Shown piece by piece: positions 40,949 to 54,261 of a DNA stretch of 64,000 bases. Within the stretch, counting starts at the first letter, position 1. Every line of letters begins with the position of its first letter. Source of the stretch: Streptomyces sp. PR69. Its GTDB lineage: Bacteria; Actinomycetota; Actinomycetes; Streptomycetales; Streptomycetaceae. The translations under genes were made by a program, and so were the position numbers. The DNA is taken from the NCBI RefSeq assembly GCF_026420845.1, contig NZ_JAOWCB010000026.1, forward strand, positions 1 to 64,000, given 5' to 3'. The notes beneath the pieces were generated by a model, which was not told the DNA's origin, searched no databases, and worked only from the letters and a program-made list of their open reading frames with translations.

Positions 40949-41143
40949 TCAGAACTGGATTCCGCCCAGCAGGCTGGCCAGGCTCGCGCCGCCCGCCGTG
41001 ATGCTCGGGGCGATCGCGGTGCCCGCCAGATAGAAGCCGAACAGCGCGCAGACCAGGGCGTGGGACGCCTTGAGCCCGTCCTTCCGGAAGAACAGGAAGA
41101 CGATGATGCCGAGCAGCACGACACCGGAGATCGACAGAATCAT
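40949..41143 (-). CDS. 64-residue membrane protein (SpdB-like size)
   Basis: A 64-residue protein with two predicted transmembrane helices (ILSISGVVLLGIIVFLFF and ALVCALFGFYLAGTAIA) around a basic RKDGLK turn. It resembles small membrane proteins encoded next to plasmid-spread and FtsK-like genes in Streptomyces. AGGAGA is seven bases before the ATG at 41143. It is coupled to the degenerate P-loop protein downstream, so the two probably form a membrane complex. Confidence 0.82.
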   Translation of the reverse strand: MILSISGVVLLGIIVFLFFRKDGLKASHALVCALFGFYLAGTAIAPSITAGGASLASLLGGIQF

Positions 41144-41363
41144 GAGTGTTCTCCTGGTTGATGGGGACAGTCACCATGAGTTGTTCCAGGCTCACAGCAG
41201 GTATCTATGCGACAAAAGGTGCATATGGGTGAAAAGTCATGGGTTTCACTCGGCTGGCGGACGATCGGCTCGTTGATCGTCAAGGCGGCGCGCGGGCAGT
41301 ACCCTGTCGGTTCACTCCAGTCGGCATGCACGGCAAGCAAGCAGTTGAAAGGTGGTCCCCCGG

Positions 41364-41756
41364 ATGAGCGAAACACCCGACCCCGAGGTGATCGAGCTCG
41401 CGGCCAAGGTCTTCGATCTGGCGCGCAGGGGGGAGACGGAGGCGCTCGCCGCCTACGTCGACGCGGGAGTCCCGGCGAACCTCGCCAACGACAAGGGCGA
41501 CACGCTCGTCATGCTCGCCGCCTACCACGGGCACGCCGACGCCGTGCGGGTGCTGCTGGAGCGCGGCGCCGAGCCGGACCGGCCCAACGACCGGGGCCAG
41601 ACCCCGCTCGCCGGAGCCGTCTTCAAGGGCGAGGATGCCGTGATCCGCGCCCTGCTGGCCGGGGGCGCCGATCCGGAGGCAGGCGCTCCGTCCGCGATGG
41701 ATACGGCGCGGATGTTTGGGAAGACAGACCTTCTGGAACTGTTCGGCAACCGCTGA
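41364..41756 (+). CDS. Ankyrin-repeat protein
   Basis: A 130-residue soluble protein with three ankyrin repeats (about residues 30-125): NLANDKGDTLVMLAAYHGHA, then PNDRGQTPLAGAVFKGEDAV and a shorter third repeat ending LLELFGNR. Probably a protein-interaction adaptor. GAAAGGTGG is seven bases before the ATG at 41364. Divergent from the 64-residue membrane gene across 220 bases in which I see no clear promoter. Confidence 0.9.
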   Translation: MSETPDPEVIELAAKVFDLARRGETEALAAYVDAGVPANLANDKGDTLVMLAAYHGHADAVRVLLERGAEPDRPNDRGQTPLAGAVFKGEDAVIRALLAGGADPEAGAPSAMDTARMFGKTDLLELFGNR

Positions 41757-41927
41757 ACGGCAGTTGGGACGCCGTGCGGCAGTTCCCGGGAAAGTCCACG
41801 TCACCGCGGCGAGGGGGCTGCCGTAAATGTGGTCGCGGTGGCGATATGGGTGGGTCATCATGACGTCGGGCCCTACCCCGGACTTCATCCGGGCGTCCCC
41901 CTGGGGCCACCGACGAGAGGCAGGAAG

Positions 41928-41984
41928 ATGGTCTACACCAAGCGGAAGACGACGGGCGGCCCAGCATGTTGCCGCGCGGCCTAG
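41928..41984 (+). CDS. Possible 18-residue leader peptide
   Basis: ATG at 41928 directly after GGCAGGAAG opens an 18-codon frame MVYTKRKTTGGPACCRAA ending at 41984, 63 bases before the HEAT-repeat gene. A basic, Cys-containing micropeptide with a ribosome site could be a leader, but the site touches the start codon and nothing else supports it. Confidence 0.22.
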   Translation: MVYTKRKTTGGPACCRAA

Positions 41985-42047
41985 GAACTGCCCCCATGGC
42001 ATCCCCACTCCCCGGTCGCGTCGACAGCTTGATGTGAGGCTCTTTCC

Positions 42048-43466
42048 ATGTTCGATCCAGTCATAGCGCCGAGCGGCACGCTCCTCGGCCTGCTGCAGAG
42101 AGGGCGCGGCGACGGCACCCTGCACGCGCTCGCCGCCCCGCGCGCCGAAGCGCTCGCCGCCCTCAACCACTGCGTGCTGCACGACCCCCGCCACGACTGG
42201 CAGGTCGAGAACCGCTCCCTGTACTACGCACGCCTCTATCTGGATCTCCACGGCAGCCTTGAGGAGATCGAGCGCCATCTGTGCGACGCCGACGACTGTC
42301 TCGACCCCGACGAGACCAGGACCGGCCTCGCGCTCGCGGTGCTCGGCCACCTCGCCTCGTACGGCAGGGGGGACGCCCTCGCCCTGCTGCGCCGGTACGC
42401 TGCCGCCGGATCGAACTGGGCCTGGGCCCTGGACGAACTGGCCCTGCGCGACACCGACGCCGGGCTGCGCGCGCTCGCCGCACCCGTCCTCGCCCGCTTC
42501 CCGGCCACCCCCGAGGGCGACGCCGAACTCGCCCTCGCCATGCGCGACGCCTTCGAGCCCCGCCCCTGGCGGCTGTGGGCCGAGGACCAGCGCGACGCCA
42601 TCGGCGCCCGGGTCCGCGCCGCCCAGGAAGCCGGCTCCTTCGACCGCTGGCAGCGCCAGCTGCGCCCCGCCGGGCCACGCCCCGGATGGAGCGTGCAGGC
42701 TGTCTTCGACTGGGCCGAGCAGGGCCTTGAGCGCGGCAGCGTCCTCCATGTGCCCGCCGCCCGATGTCTCACGGCCGTCGCCGGGCCCGAGGACCGCCCC
42801 GCCATCGTCGAGGCCGCTCGCTCCGGCCAGGACGGCGCACGCTGTGCCTCCCTGCACTATCTCGCCGAAACCCGCGACCCCGTCGTCCTGGACCTCATCG
42901 AGGCAGCCGCGCTCAGCCCCTCCCGCACGGTCGCCGAAGCCGCCGTCTCCGCCTTCGAGCGCATGTGCGGCGACGACGCGGTGGAGCGCGCCCGCCGCTG
43001 GGTGCACCGCCCCGACGCCCTCGGCGCGTCCGCCGCCGGAGTCCTCGCCTGCCGCGGCGAAGCCCGCGACGCCGGCCTCGTCCTCGGCGCGCTCCGTGAG
43101 ACCGTGCGGGCCGACGGCCCCGACGCGCCCCGGTTGTGGTCGCTCGTCGACGGCGCGGGCCGTCTCGGCATCGAATGCGCCGCTCCCGTGTTGCGCCATG
43201 TGTACCGGGAGACCGCCTCCTCACAGCTGCGCGGCCGCGCCGCCCGCGCCCTGGCCGCCACCGACCCCTCCTTCCCCACCGGATTCGCCGTGGAATGCCT
43301 GTGGGACTGCGAGGAGACGACACGGGAAGTCGCCGCGCTGCACGCCGAGACCGGCGATGTGCGCGTCGCCGAACGTCTGCGCAGACTCGCCGCCGACCCC
43401 GTCGAGGAGGCCGAGGTGCAGACCGCCGTACGGAGCAGAATCGGACCGGACACGCCGGCCGTCTGA
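42048..43466 (+). CDS. HEAT-repeat protein
   Basis: A 472-residue soluble, helical protein with HEAT-like repeats across most of its length (e.g. VAEAAVSAFERMCGDDAVER, and ASQLRGRAARALAATDPSFP-like near residue 390). No catalytic motif. HEAT solenoids scaffold protein complexes; partner unknown. ATG at 42048 with no strong ribosome site (GTGAGGCTC upstream). Downstream of the ankyrin gene by 291 bases, in the same direction; both are repeat scaffolds, which may be coincidence. Confidence 0.85.
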   Translation: MFDPVIAPSGTLLGLLQRGRGDGTLHALAAPRAEALAALNHCVLHDPRHDWQVENRSLYYARLYLDLHGSLEEIERHLCDADDCLDPDETRTGLALAVLGHLASYGRGDALALLRRYAAAGSNWAWALDELALRDTDAGLRALAAPVLARFPATPEGDAELALAMRDAFEPRPWRLWAEDQRDAIGARVRAAQEAGSFDRWQRQLRPAGPRPGWSVQAVFDWAEQGLERGSVLHVPAARCLTAVAGPEDRPAIVEAARSGQDGARCASLHYLAETRDPVVLDLIEAAALSPSRTVAEAAVSAFERMCGDDAVERARRWVHRPDALGASAAGVLACRGEARDAGLVLGALRETVRADGPDAPRLWSLVDGAGRLGIECAAPVLRHVYRETASSQLRGRAARALAATDPSFPTGFAVECLWDCEETTREVAALHAETGDVRVAERLRRLAADPVEEAEVQTAVRSRIGPDTPAV

Positions 43467-43665
43467 CGCCACCCCTGTGATGCCCGTCTGACGCCGCCCC
43501 CGGGATGTCCGGATCGCCTCATGGGGGCCTTGGTGACTCAGGCGACCGCTGTGTGACCATTCGTCTTGAGATGGGCCCGCGGCGGCGACAAACGCTCATG
43601 GGACGTTTCACGGGCGGAAAGATCCACGTTGGCGCAGCCACCCCGGGCGCGACGAGAACACGGAT

Positions 43666-44793
43666 ATGCGTGTCGTCATCGTCACTGAATCCTTCCCGCC
43701 AGACGTCAATGGTGTGGCGCACTGCGCCCTGCAGACCGCCCGGCATCTCGCCGCACGCGGCCATGAACCGCTTGTCATAGCGCCGGCCGCGGCCGCGGCG
43801 GACGACTGCGACCGGACCGCGCCCTGTCCCGTCGTACGCGTCCCCTCGCTCCCGCTGCCCGGATATCCGCAGGTCCGGGTGGCTCTGCCGAGCCGCCGGG
43901 TCGCGGCGGCCATCGCCGCCCACCGTGCCGACCTGGTCCACCTCGCCAGCCCCTTTGTGCTCGGTGTGCGCGGCATGGCGGCGGCGGCCCGGCTCGGACT
44001 GCCGGCCGTCGCCGTCTACCAGACGGATCTGGCCGGATACGCCCGTACGTATGTGGGCGCGGGCGAGTCAGCGGCCTGGCGGCGCATCCGGGCGGTGCAC
44101 AGCGCCGCGGACCGCACGCTCGCCCCCTCGACCGCCGCGCTGCGCGATCTGGAGCAGCACGGCGTGGAGCGGGTGCGGCTGTGGCCGCGCGGTGTCGACA
44201 CGGCCCGTTTCCGCCCCGAGCTGCGTGACGGGGAACTGCGGCGCGAACTCGCCCCCGGCGGCGAACTGATCGTCGGCTATGTCGGACGGCTCGCCCCAGA
44301 GAAGCATGTGGAGCTGCTGTCCGGCGTCTGCGAGCTGCCAGGCGTACGGGTCGTGGTCGTCGGCGACGGGCCGAGCGAGGCATCGCTGCGCACCGCGCTG
44401 CCGAAGGCCGCCTTCCTGGGGCGCAGAACCGGCGACGACCTCGCCCGCGTCTTCGCCTCGCTGGACGTCTTCGCCCACACCGGGCCGTACGAGACGTTCT
44501 GCCAGACCGTGCAGGAGGCCATGGCCAGCGGAGTGCCGGTCGTCGCGCCCGCCGCGGGCGGACCCCTCGACCTGGTCGGCCACGGGCGCACCGGGCTGCT
44601 CGTCGCCCCGGGCGACGCGGACGCGGTGCGTGACGCGGTGCGCGGGCTCGCCGCCGACCCCGACCTGAGGACCGCCTGCGGACAGGCGGCGCGGACCGCC
44701 GTCGAGGGCAGGACCTGGGCCGTCATCGGCGATCTGCTGATCGACCACTACGCCGAGGTGCTGGGTGCGCGCACGGCGGCGGTGGCGGCATGA
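43666..44793 (+). CDS. GT4-family glycosyltransferase (MgtA/PimB-like)
   Basis: A 375-residue GT-B enzyme. N-terminal acceptor half begins MRVVIVTESFPPDVNGVAHC; the C-terminal nucleotide-sugar half has GYVGRLAPEKHVELL and the EX7E-type motif ETFCQTVQEAMASGVPVVAP. The N-terminus matches actinobacterial alpha-mannosyltransferases such as MgtA, which build mannosylated glycolipids. Acceptor unknown. It overlaps the next glycosyltransferase by four bases (ATGA). First gene of an overlapping four-gene operon. Confidence 0.9.
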   Translation: MRVVIVTESFPPDVNGVAHCALQTARHLAARGHEPLVIAPAAAAADDCDRTAPCPVVRVPSLPLPGYPQVRVALPSRRVAAAIAAHRADLVHLASPFVLGVRGMAAAARLGLPAVAVYQTDLAGYARTYVGAGESAAWRRIRAVHSAADRTLAPSTAALRDLEQHGVERVRLWPRGVDTARFRPELRDGELRRELAPGGELIVGYVGRLAPEKHVELLSGVCELPGVRVVVVGDGPSEASLRTALPKAAFLGRRTGDDLARVFASLDVFAHTGPYETFCQTVQEAMASGVPVVAPAAGGPLDLVGHGRTGLLVAPGDADAVRDAVRGLAADPDLRTACGQAARTAVEGRTWAVIGDLLIDHYAEVLGARTAAVAA

Positions 44794-46658
44794 ACGGCAC
44801 GCCCGGCATAAACGGCACGTCCGCCACGTCCGCCACGCACGGCAACCGGGGCCTGCGCATCGTACGGCTGGCCAACTTCGTCACGCCGTCCTCCGGCGGA
44901 CTGCGCACGGCGCTGCGCGAACTCGGCGCGGGATATCTGGCAGCGGGCCATGAACCCGTGCTGATCGTCCCCGGCGACCTGGAGAGCGACCGGCAGACCC
45001 CGCAGGGGCGGATCATCACCTTGCCCGGACCCGAGATCCCCGGCACCGGCGGCTACCGGGTGCTCGCCGGCCGGCGGCGGCTGCGGCAGGTGCTGGAGAG
45101 CCTGGAGCCCGACCGGCTGGAAGTCTCCGACCGCACCACGCTGCGCTGGACCGGCGAGTGGGCGCGCCGCCGCCGCATCCCCGCGGTCATGGTCTCGCAC
45201 GAGACGGCGGACGGCGTGCTGCGCACCTGGGGGCTGCCCGGGAAGGCCGCGGAGCGGGCGGCCGACCGGCTCAACCGGCGCAGCGCCTGGTCCTATACGC
45301 GCATCGTGTGCACCACCGAGTGGGCGGAGCGCGAATTCGTCCGGATCGGCGCGCGCAATGTGGTGCGCGCCCCGCTCGGCGTCGATCTGGAGCACTGCCG
45401 GCCGGGCCGGCGCAGCACGGTGCTGAGGGCCAAGCACGCCGCGGGCGCGCGAGTGCTGCTGCTGATGTGCTCACGGCTCTCCGTGGAGAAGCGTCCCGGC
45501 ATGGCGCTTGACACGCTTGCGAAGCTGCGGGAGCGGGGAGTGCGGGCCACGCTCGTGGTCGCGGGCGAAGGCCCGCTCAAGCTGTCGCTGATCCGCCGGG
45601 CGCTTGCCGAGCGGCTGCCGGTGGAGTTCCTCGGCCATGTCGCCGACCGCGAGAAGGTCGCCGACCTGCAGGCCGCGGCGGATCTGTGCCTCGCGCCGGG
45701 GCCCGCGGAGACATTCGGCCTCTCCGCACTGGAGGCGCTCGCCTGCGGAACACCCGTCGTCGCCAGCGCCTCCTCCGCCCTGCCCGAAGTCATCGGCGAC
45801 GCGGGCGCGGCCGCCGCCGACACCCCTGAGGACTTCGCGGACGCGGTGCAGGACCTGCTCGCCCGCCCGGAACACACCCGGCGCGCGGCGGCGCGGGCCC
45901 GGGCCGAACTCTTCGACTGGCAGCGCTCGGTGACCGCGTTCCTCACCGCCCACGACGCCCCGCCGACCCGCCCCGAGGGGCCTGCGCTGGACGACACCCG
46001 GCCCGCCGGGTCCCGTGTCGCCGGTGTGCCTGTGGCCGGGGCTGTTGAGGCGCGTCGTGAGGGGGCTGGTCCCGACGGGTCTTGGTCTGCCGGGTCCCGC
46101 GCCGTCGGGGACGCTGCGACCACGGCCGGGTTTGCTGAGGCCCGTCCCGCCGAGGCGGTTGCGGCCGGGTCTGCCGGGTCCCGCTCTGTGGAGGTCCGCC
46201 GCGATGCGCCCTGCGTCGCTGTGGCCCGTAATGCCGGGGTCCGGTCGGACGGGGTCCTGTCCGCCGGGTCCCGTACCGCCGGGGACGCCCCAGGCGCGGC
46301 CGGGTCCGCTGGGTCCCGTTCTGTGGAGGTCCGCCGCGATGCGCCCTGCGTCGCTGTGGCCCGTAACGCTGTGTCCCGCAACGCCGGGGCCCCGTCCGGC
46401 GAGGTCCGGGCCGACGGGGCCGGGGCCGCCCGGACTCGGTCCGCTCAGCCCCGTACCGCCGGGGCGCGTGCCCCGGCCGCGTTCGCCGAGGACCACCCGG
46501 CCAAGGCACGCGCCGCGAGGGCCGAGGGCGACGCCGAAGCGGATGCCGCAGAGCCCCTGCCCGTATTCGGCGCACCGCCGGCCGGGCCGCCTCCCGCCGG
46601 GGCATGGCCCGCCGGTCGCCGGCCCGCGGGGACCCTTCCCCCGGAGGTGACGACATGA
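44790..46658 (+). CDS. GT4-family glycosyltransferase with long low-complexity tail
   Basis: A 622-residue protein. Residues about 20-390 are a normal GT-B glycosyltransferase (IVRLANFVTPSSGGLRTALR; LLLMCSRLSVEKRPGMALD; AETFGLSALEALACGTPVVA). The final 230 residues are Ala/Gly/Arg/Ser-rich, disordered, with repeats of PAGSR type and a duplicated segment (SAGSRSVEVRRDAPCVAVAR). Third codon positions here use much more T (GGT, GCT, CGT, TCT) than the rest, suggesting recent expansion of a repeated sequence rather than an old domain. ATG overlaps the previous stop, and the stop overlaps the next start. Confidence 0.88.
   Translation: MNGTPGINGTSATSATHGNRGLRIVRLANFVTPSSGGLRTALRELGAGYLAAGHEPVLIVPGDLESDRQTPQGRIITLPGPEIPGTGGYRVLAGRRRLRQVLESLEPDRLEVSDRTTLRWTGEWARRRRIPAVMVSHETADGVLRTWGLPGKAAERAADRLNRRSAWSYTRIVCTTEWAEREFVRIGARNVVRAPLGVDLEHCRPGRRSTVLRAKHAAGARVLLLMCSRLSVEKRPGMALDTLAKLRERGVRATLVVAGEGPLKLSLIRRALAERLPVEFLGHVADREKVADLQAAADLCLAPGPAETFGLSALEALACGTPVVASASSALPEVIGDAGAAAADTPEDFADAVQDLLARPEHTRRAAARARAELFDWQRSVTAFLTAHDAPPTRPEGPALDDTRPAGSRVAGVPVAGAVEARREGAGPDGSWSAGSRAVGDAATTAGFAEARPAEAVAAGSAGSRSVEVRRDAPCVAVARNAGVRSDGVLSAGSRTAGDAPGAAGSAGSRSVEVRRDAPCVAVARNAVSRNAGAPSGEVRADGAGAARTRSAQPRTAGARAPAAFAEDHPAKARAARAEGDAEADAAEPLPVFGAPPAGPPPAGAWPAGRRPAGTLPPEVTT
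46161..46366 (+). repeat. 71-base direct repeat within the glycosyltransferase tail
   Basis: A segment starting GCGGCCGGGT at 46161-46231 recurs at 46296-46366 (offset 135 bases, a multiple of three) with only a handful of differences, including the stretch CTGTGGAGGTCCGCCGCGAT. The in-frame duplication repeats the peptide SRSVEVRRDAPCVAVARN. Confidence 0.85.
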
Positions 46659-48306
46659 CCCGCGCGCCGGGCCGCGGACTGGGGAATCCCGCCGGGGCCG
46701 ACGACGGCAGACGCCCTCTGGAGCCGCGCGGCACGCTCCACGGCGCAGACCGCCCGATACGCACGGGAGCCGCCGACACGCCCGGCGGAGGGGCCGCACC
46801 GGCCGGGTCGTCAGCCGCCTGCCCGGAGGCGTTGCCAGAGGCCCTCGGCGGCGTCCCGCGGGTCAGCCGTCAGCCGGACGCGACCACTGGGGCAGCCGGC
46901 GGCCGCGCAGCCGCCGCCCATCCGCGCCAACGGCGTGCGCATGCGGTGGACGGCTCCATGGCCGGGGCGCCGCTGCCGCCCCGGGGCGACAGCCGCACTC
47001 CGCCCGCGCCCGGCCCGTCCGGCGCGCCGACTGCCCGCAGCGGACGCCCGGCCCACCGCGTGACCCCGGGGAGACCGCATACCCCGCCCTCCTCCACCCG
47101 GCCGGGGCGGCGGGGCGCCGTGGAGCCCGTACACGAGGAGAGACCGCTCCCGGCTGTCCCCGCTTCCCCGGCCGGGGATGCCGCCGCGGCGGCGCCCGAC
47201 GCACCGGGGGCGGCTGCCGCCCAGCCCGCGGTTCACATCTCGGCCGCGGGGGCATCCGGCGATGCCGACTCGGCCGCCGCCGACCAGCGGCATGCCCGTG
47301 CCGGCACGGCGCACCACCGGATCGGCGGGCGCCCCACCGAGCCGGTGGTCCACGCCTCGGGCGCACGGTCCCCGAACGCCGCACCGGCCGCAGCCGGCCA
47401 ACCGCGCGCCGGCGTCGGCGCGGTGCACCCCGCCGAGCCGGAACCGCGTCGCCGTCCGCTGCGCTTCGTCGCGCTCGGCGACTCGCTCACCGAAGGCGTC
47501 GGCGACCGCGCAGGCGACGGCTGGCGCGGCTGGGCCGCGCTGCTCGCCGATGGCCTGGGGCAGTCCGACGCGCCCGCCGACTTCCACAACCTCGCCGTCA
47601 GCGGGGCGCTCAGCAAGGACGTCGCCGAGCGTCAGACCCCCGAGGCCCTCGCCTGCCGCCCCGACGTCGCCTCCGTACTCGTCGGAGTCAACGACACGCT
47701 CCGCCGCACCTTCGACATCGCGGCGCTGACCCGCCGGTTCGACGCCGTCTGCGCGCAGCTCACCGCGGCCGGGGCCGTCGTCCTCACCGCCTGTCTCCCC
47801 GATCCGGGCAGCATGCTGGCGCTCCCCGCGCCGCTCGCCCGCCCCCTGGCGAGACGTCAGCGGGCCGTCAACGCCGTCGTGCACGCGGTCTCCGCACGCT
47901 ACGGGGCGGTCCATCTGCACGCCTGCGACGCCGTGTGGGTCGCCGACCGCGCCATGTGGAGCGCCGACCGCCTGCATCCCTCGGAGCGCGGACACCGGAC
48001 GATCGCGGCCTCCTTCCATGAGCTGCTCGCCCAGCGCGGCCTGGCCCACGGCCCCGCCCCCGCCCTGACGCCGGACCAGCCCGCCCCCACCCGCGCGGAC
48101 ACGGTCCTGTGGCTCGCCACCGCGGGCACTGGGTGGGTCGCCCGCCGCTGCACCGATCTGCTGCCGCAGCTGCTGCGGCTGGCCGGCTCCGAGGTGCGCC
48201 ACTGGGCGCGCGGCACCAGCGCACGCCTGGACCGCAGCGCCGAACACGCCCTGTCCGCCGCGCTCGCCGCCGTGTCGCTGGACGTTCCGCTTGCCAGAAT
48301 GGGGGA

Positions 48307-48310
<4 letters not shown>
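46655..48310 (+). CDS. SGNH/GDSL hydrolase with long disordered N-terminus
   Basis: A 551-residue protein. Residues 1-267 are low-complexity Pro/Ala/Arg/Gly sequence without signal peptide or membrane segment. Residues about 268-465 are an SGNH hydrolase: FVALGDSLTEG with nucleophile Ser277, VGVNDTLRR (block III Asn) and SADRLHPSERGH with Asp438 and His441. The last 85 residues are helical. Such enzymes are esterases or lipases; in a glycosyltransferase operon, deacylation of a glycolipid or glycan is plausible. ATG overlaps the previous stop (ATGA) with GGAGG seven bases upstream, which supports this long form. Confidence 0.85.
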
Positions 48311-51902
<3,592 letters not shown>

Positions 51903-51924
<22 letters not shown>

Positions 51925-52886
51925 CCCCCGCGGGAGCCGTGACCCCCGCGGGAGTCGAGACGCCCGCGGGAGTCGAGACGTCGGCCGGAGCTGTGACGCC
52001 GTCCGGAGCTGTGACTCGGGCGGACCGCCGGCACAAACCGCACCGGGGCGCCGGGCCGCGCCTGGGCCGCCGCCGGGAGGTCCCGCTCATCGACCACCGC
52101 CACGACCGGATAGCCGCCGGTCGTGGGATGGTCGGCCAGAAACACCACCGGCCGTCCGTCCGGAGGCACCTGCACCGCCCCCAGCACCAAGCCCTCACTG
52201 GGCAGCTCTGCTGTCACCGCCCGCCGCAGCGGAGGGCCCTCAAGGCGCAGCCCGATGCGATTGCTCGCCGATGAGACGCGGTACGCGCCCGAGGCGAGCG
52301 CCGCCGGCGCCTCGGGCGTGAACCAGTCGTCGCGCGGGCCCAGCCGGATGCGCAGCACCAGCTCGGCCGGCGGGCCCGGCCAGGGGGCCGCATCCGGCTG
52401 CGCGGGCGACGGCCCGCGCGGTGTGCCCAGCGGCAGCACCGAGCCCTCGGACAGCGGCGGCGGCCCGAGCCCGGACAGCAGATCGGCCGACCGGCTGCCC
52501 AGCACCGCGTCGACCGCGATCCCCCCGGCGAAACCCAGATAGCTCCGCAGCCCGCTGACCGCGGGCCCCGCTTCCAGCACCGCACCCGCGGGGACGCGCA
52601 CCGGAGCGCCCCAGGCCGCCGGCCGCCCGTCGACGGTCACGGCGCAGGGCGCGCCGCCCACGGCTGCCGTCACCGCACAACGGGGCCGCACCGCACACCC
52701 GTTGAGCGTGGTCTCCAGCACGGCCGCGCCGTCCGCGTTGCCGACGAGCCGGTTGACGAGACGGGCCGCGGACGGGTCCAGCGCGCCGGAACGCGGCACT
52801 CCCAGGTGCGCATGGCCGGGCCGCCCCAGGTCCTGCACGGTGGTCAGCGCCCCGGCCCGTACGACCGCGAGGGCCCGGTCGGTCAT
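51903..52886 (-). CDS. pxpC: 5-oxoprolinase subunit PxpC (biotin-dependent carboxylase-like)
   Basis: A 327-residue PxpC/KipA-like protein: VVRAGALTTVQDLGRPGHAH at the start, RSGALDPSAARLVNRLVGN, and the C-terminal SNRIGLRLEGPPL and PTTGGYPVVAVV blocks. With PxpA and PxpB it forms the ATP-dependent bacterial 5-oxoprolinase. The last 40 residues are an Arg/Ser/Gly/His repeat (period six residues, SRGGHG type) encoded by an 18-base tandem repeat, and are not part of the fold. ATG overlaps the pxpB stop by four bases. Confidence 0.9.
51915..52022. repeat. Six-copy 18-base tandem repeat at a convergent gene end
   Basis: Six units of 18 bases beginning GGAGCCGTGACCCCCGCG (starts 51915, 51933, 51951, 51969, 51987, 52005), diverging along the array. 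The first unit contains the 5-oxoprolinase stop codon; all units are read through as the repetitive tail of PxpC on the other strand. Confidence 0.85.
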
Positions 52887-53500
52887 CGGCGCTCCACCGT
52901 GAACCGCACCCGGGCGCCCGGCGTGAGCAGTGCGGCGGGCTCCCGCGCCGGGTCCCACAGCACCGTGTCCGCCGTCCCGATCAGCTGCCAGCCGCCGGGG
53001 GAGGAGCGCGGATACACCCCCGTATACGGTCCGGCGAGGGCCAGCGAGCCCGGCGGGACGGAGGTGCGCGGCGTGGGGCGGCGCGGCACGGCGTACTGCT
53101 CGGGCAGCCCGGTCAAATAGCCGAAGCCCGGCGCGAATCCGCAGAACGCGACCCGGTACTCGGCGGCCGCGTGGATGCGTATCGCCTCCTCCTCGGACGT
53201 CCGCCAGCAGGCCGCGACCGCGGCCAGATCCGGCCCGTCGTAACGGACGGGAATCTCGATCACCTCCTGCGCGGCTGCGGACAGCGGCGGAACCGCCCAC
53301 TGGGGGAGCTGCCGCGCCAGCGCGGCGGGGTCGTCGAGGCCGTCGAGGAGAACGGTCCGCGCCGCGGGCACGATCTCCCGCACCGGCGGCAGCGATCCGG
53401 CCGCCCGCCGGCGCAGCAGCTCGGCATGGAGGGCCTGCGCCTCCGCGGCGTCTGCCAGCTCGACGAGCAGCGCCCGGTCCCCCATGGGCAGCACCCTCAT
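52883..53500 (-). CDS. pxpB: 5-oxoprolinase subunit PxpB (KipI-like)
   Basis: A 205-residue PxpB/KipI-like protein, with MRVLPMGDRALLVELAD at the start, IPVRYDGPDLAAVA in the middle, and CGFAPGFGYLTGLP plus the PPGSLALAGPYTGVYP cyclophilin-like block. Subunit of the PxpABC 5-oxoprolinase. ATG overlaps the pxpA stop (ATGA) and its own stop overlaps the pxpC start (ATGA), so all three subunits are made in coupled fashion. Confidence 0.93.
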   Translation of the reverse strand: MRVLPMGDRALLVELADAAEAQALHAELLRRRAAGSLPPVREIVPAARTVLLDGLDDPAALARQLPQWAVPPLSAAAQEVIEIPVRYDGPDLAAVAACWRTSEEEAIRIHAAAEYRVAFCGFAPGFGYLTGLPEQYAVPRRPTPRTSVPPGSLALAGPYTGVYPRSSPGGWQLIGTADTVLWDPAREPAALLTPGARVRFTVERR

Positions 53501-54261
53501 ACGAACGCCTCCACCCGCACGCCCGCGCCCTCCAGCTGTGCCCGTACCCGCCGGGCGAGTCCGACGGCCCCGGGGGTGTCGCCGTGGAGGCACAGCGAGC
53601 GTGCCCGGACCGCGACCGGCTGACCGCAGTGTGAGGTGAGGACGCCGAAGCGGGCCAGGGAGACGGAACGCTCCACGACCTCCGCGGGGTCGTGGATGAC
53701 CGCGCCGTCCGACCCTCTGGGGACGAGCGTGCCCCCGGCCGTATAGGCACGGTCGGCGAACGCCTCGGCGACGACGCGAAGTCCGGCCTTCTCCGCCAGA
53801 GCGTGCAGCGTCGACCCGGGCAGACACAGCAGCGGAAGCCGCAGACCGGTCAGCTCGACCCCTTCGACGACGGCTGCGGCCTGCTGCTCGTCGTGGACGA
53901 CGCGGTTGTAGAGCGCGCCATGCGGTTTGACATAGGAGACGGCGGACCCGGCGGCCCGCGCGAACACCTCCAGCGCGCCTATCTGATAGGCGACCTCTGC
54001 GGCCAGTTCGTCCGGCGGCACATCCATCGCGCGCCGTCCGAAGCCGGCCAGATCGCGGTAGGCGACCTGGGCGCCGATCCGCACCCCCCGCTCGGCTGCC
54101 GCACCGCAGACCCTGCGCATGGTGGCCGCGTCCCCGGCATGGAAGCCGCAGGCGACATTGGCGCTGGTGACGACCGACAGCAGCTGCTCGTCATCGGTCA
54201 GCCGCCAGCGGCCGAAGCCCTCGCCGAGGTCGGCGTTGAGGTCAATGGAGACCGGTGTCAC
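53497..54261 (-). CDS. pxpA: 5-oxoprolinase subunit PxpA (LamB/YcsF family)
   Basis: A 254-residue LamB/YcsF-family protein: SIDLNADLGEGFGRW, VTSANVACGFHAGDAATMRR, GAQVAYRDLAGFGRR and YVKPHGALYN are the family signatures, and CLHGDTPGAVGLAR closes it. PxpA is the core subunit of the bacterial 5-oxoprolinase. GTG at 54261 overlaps the MFS stop (GTGA). Residues in the conserved GEGFGRWRLTDDEQLL loop are intact, so the enzyme should be active. Confidence 0.94.
   Translation of the reverse strand: MTPVSIDLNADLGEGFGRWRLTDDEQLLSVVTSANVACGFHAGDAATMRRVCGAAAERGVRIGAQVAYRDLAGFGRRAMDVPPDELAAEVAYQIGALEVFARAAGSAVSYVKPHGALYNRVVHDEQQAAAVVEGVELTGLRLPLLCLPGSTLHALAEKAGLRVVAEAFADRAYTAGGTLVPRGSDGAVIHDPAEVVERSVSLARFGVLTSHCGQPVAVRARSLCLHGDTPGAVGLARRVRAQLEGAGVRVEAFV

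Noticed and set aside
41207..41863. Plus-strand frame starting MRQKVHMGEKSW upstream of and overlapping the ankyrin gene
   Set aside because: It soon becomes Arg/Gly-rich in the wrong frame through the ankyrin gene; no ribosome site or family.
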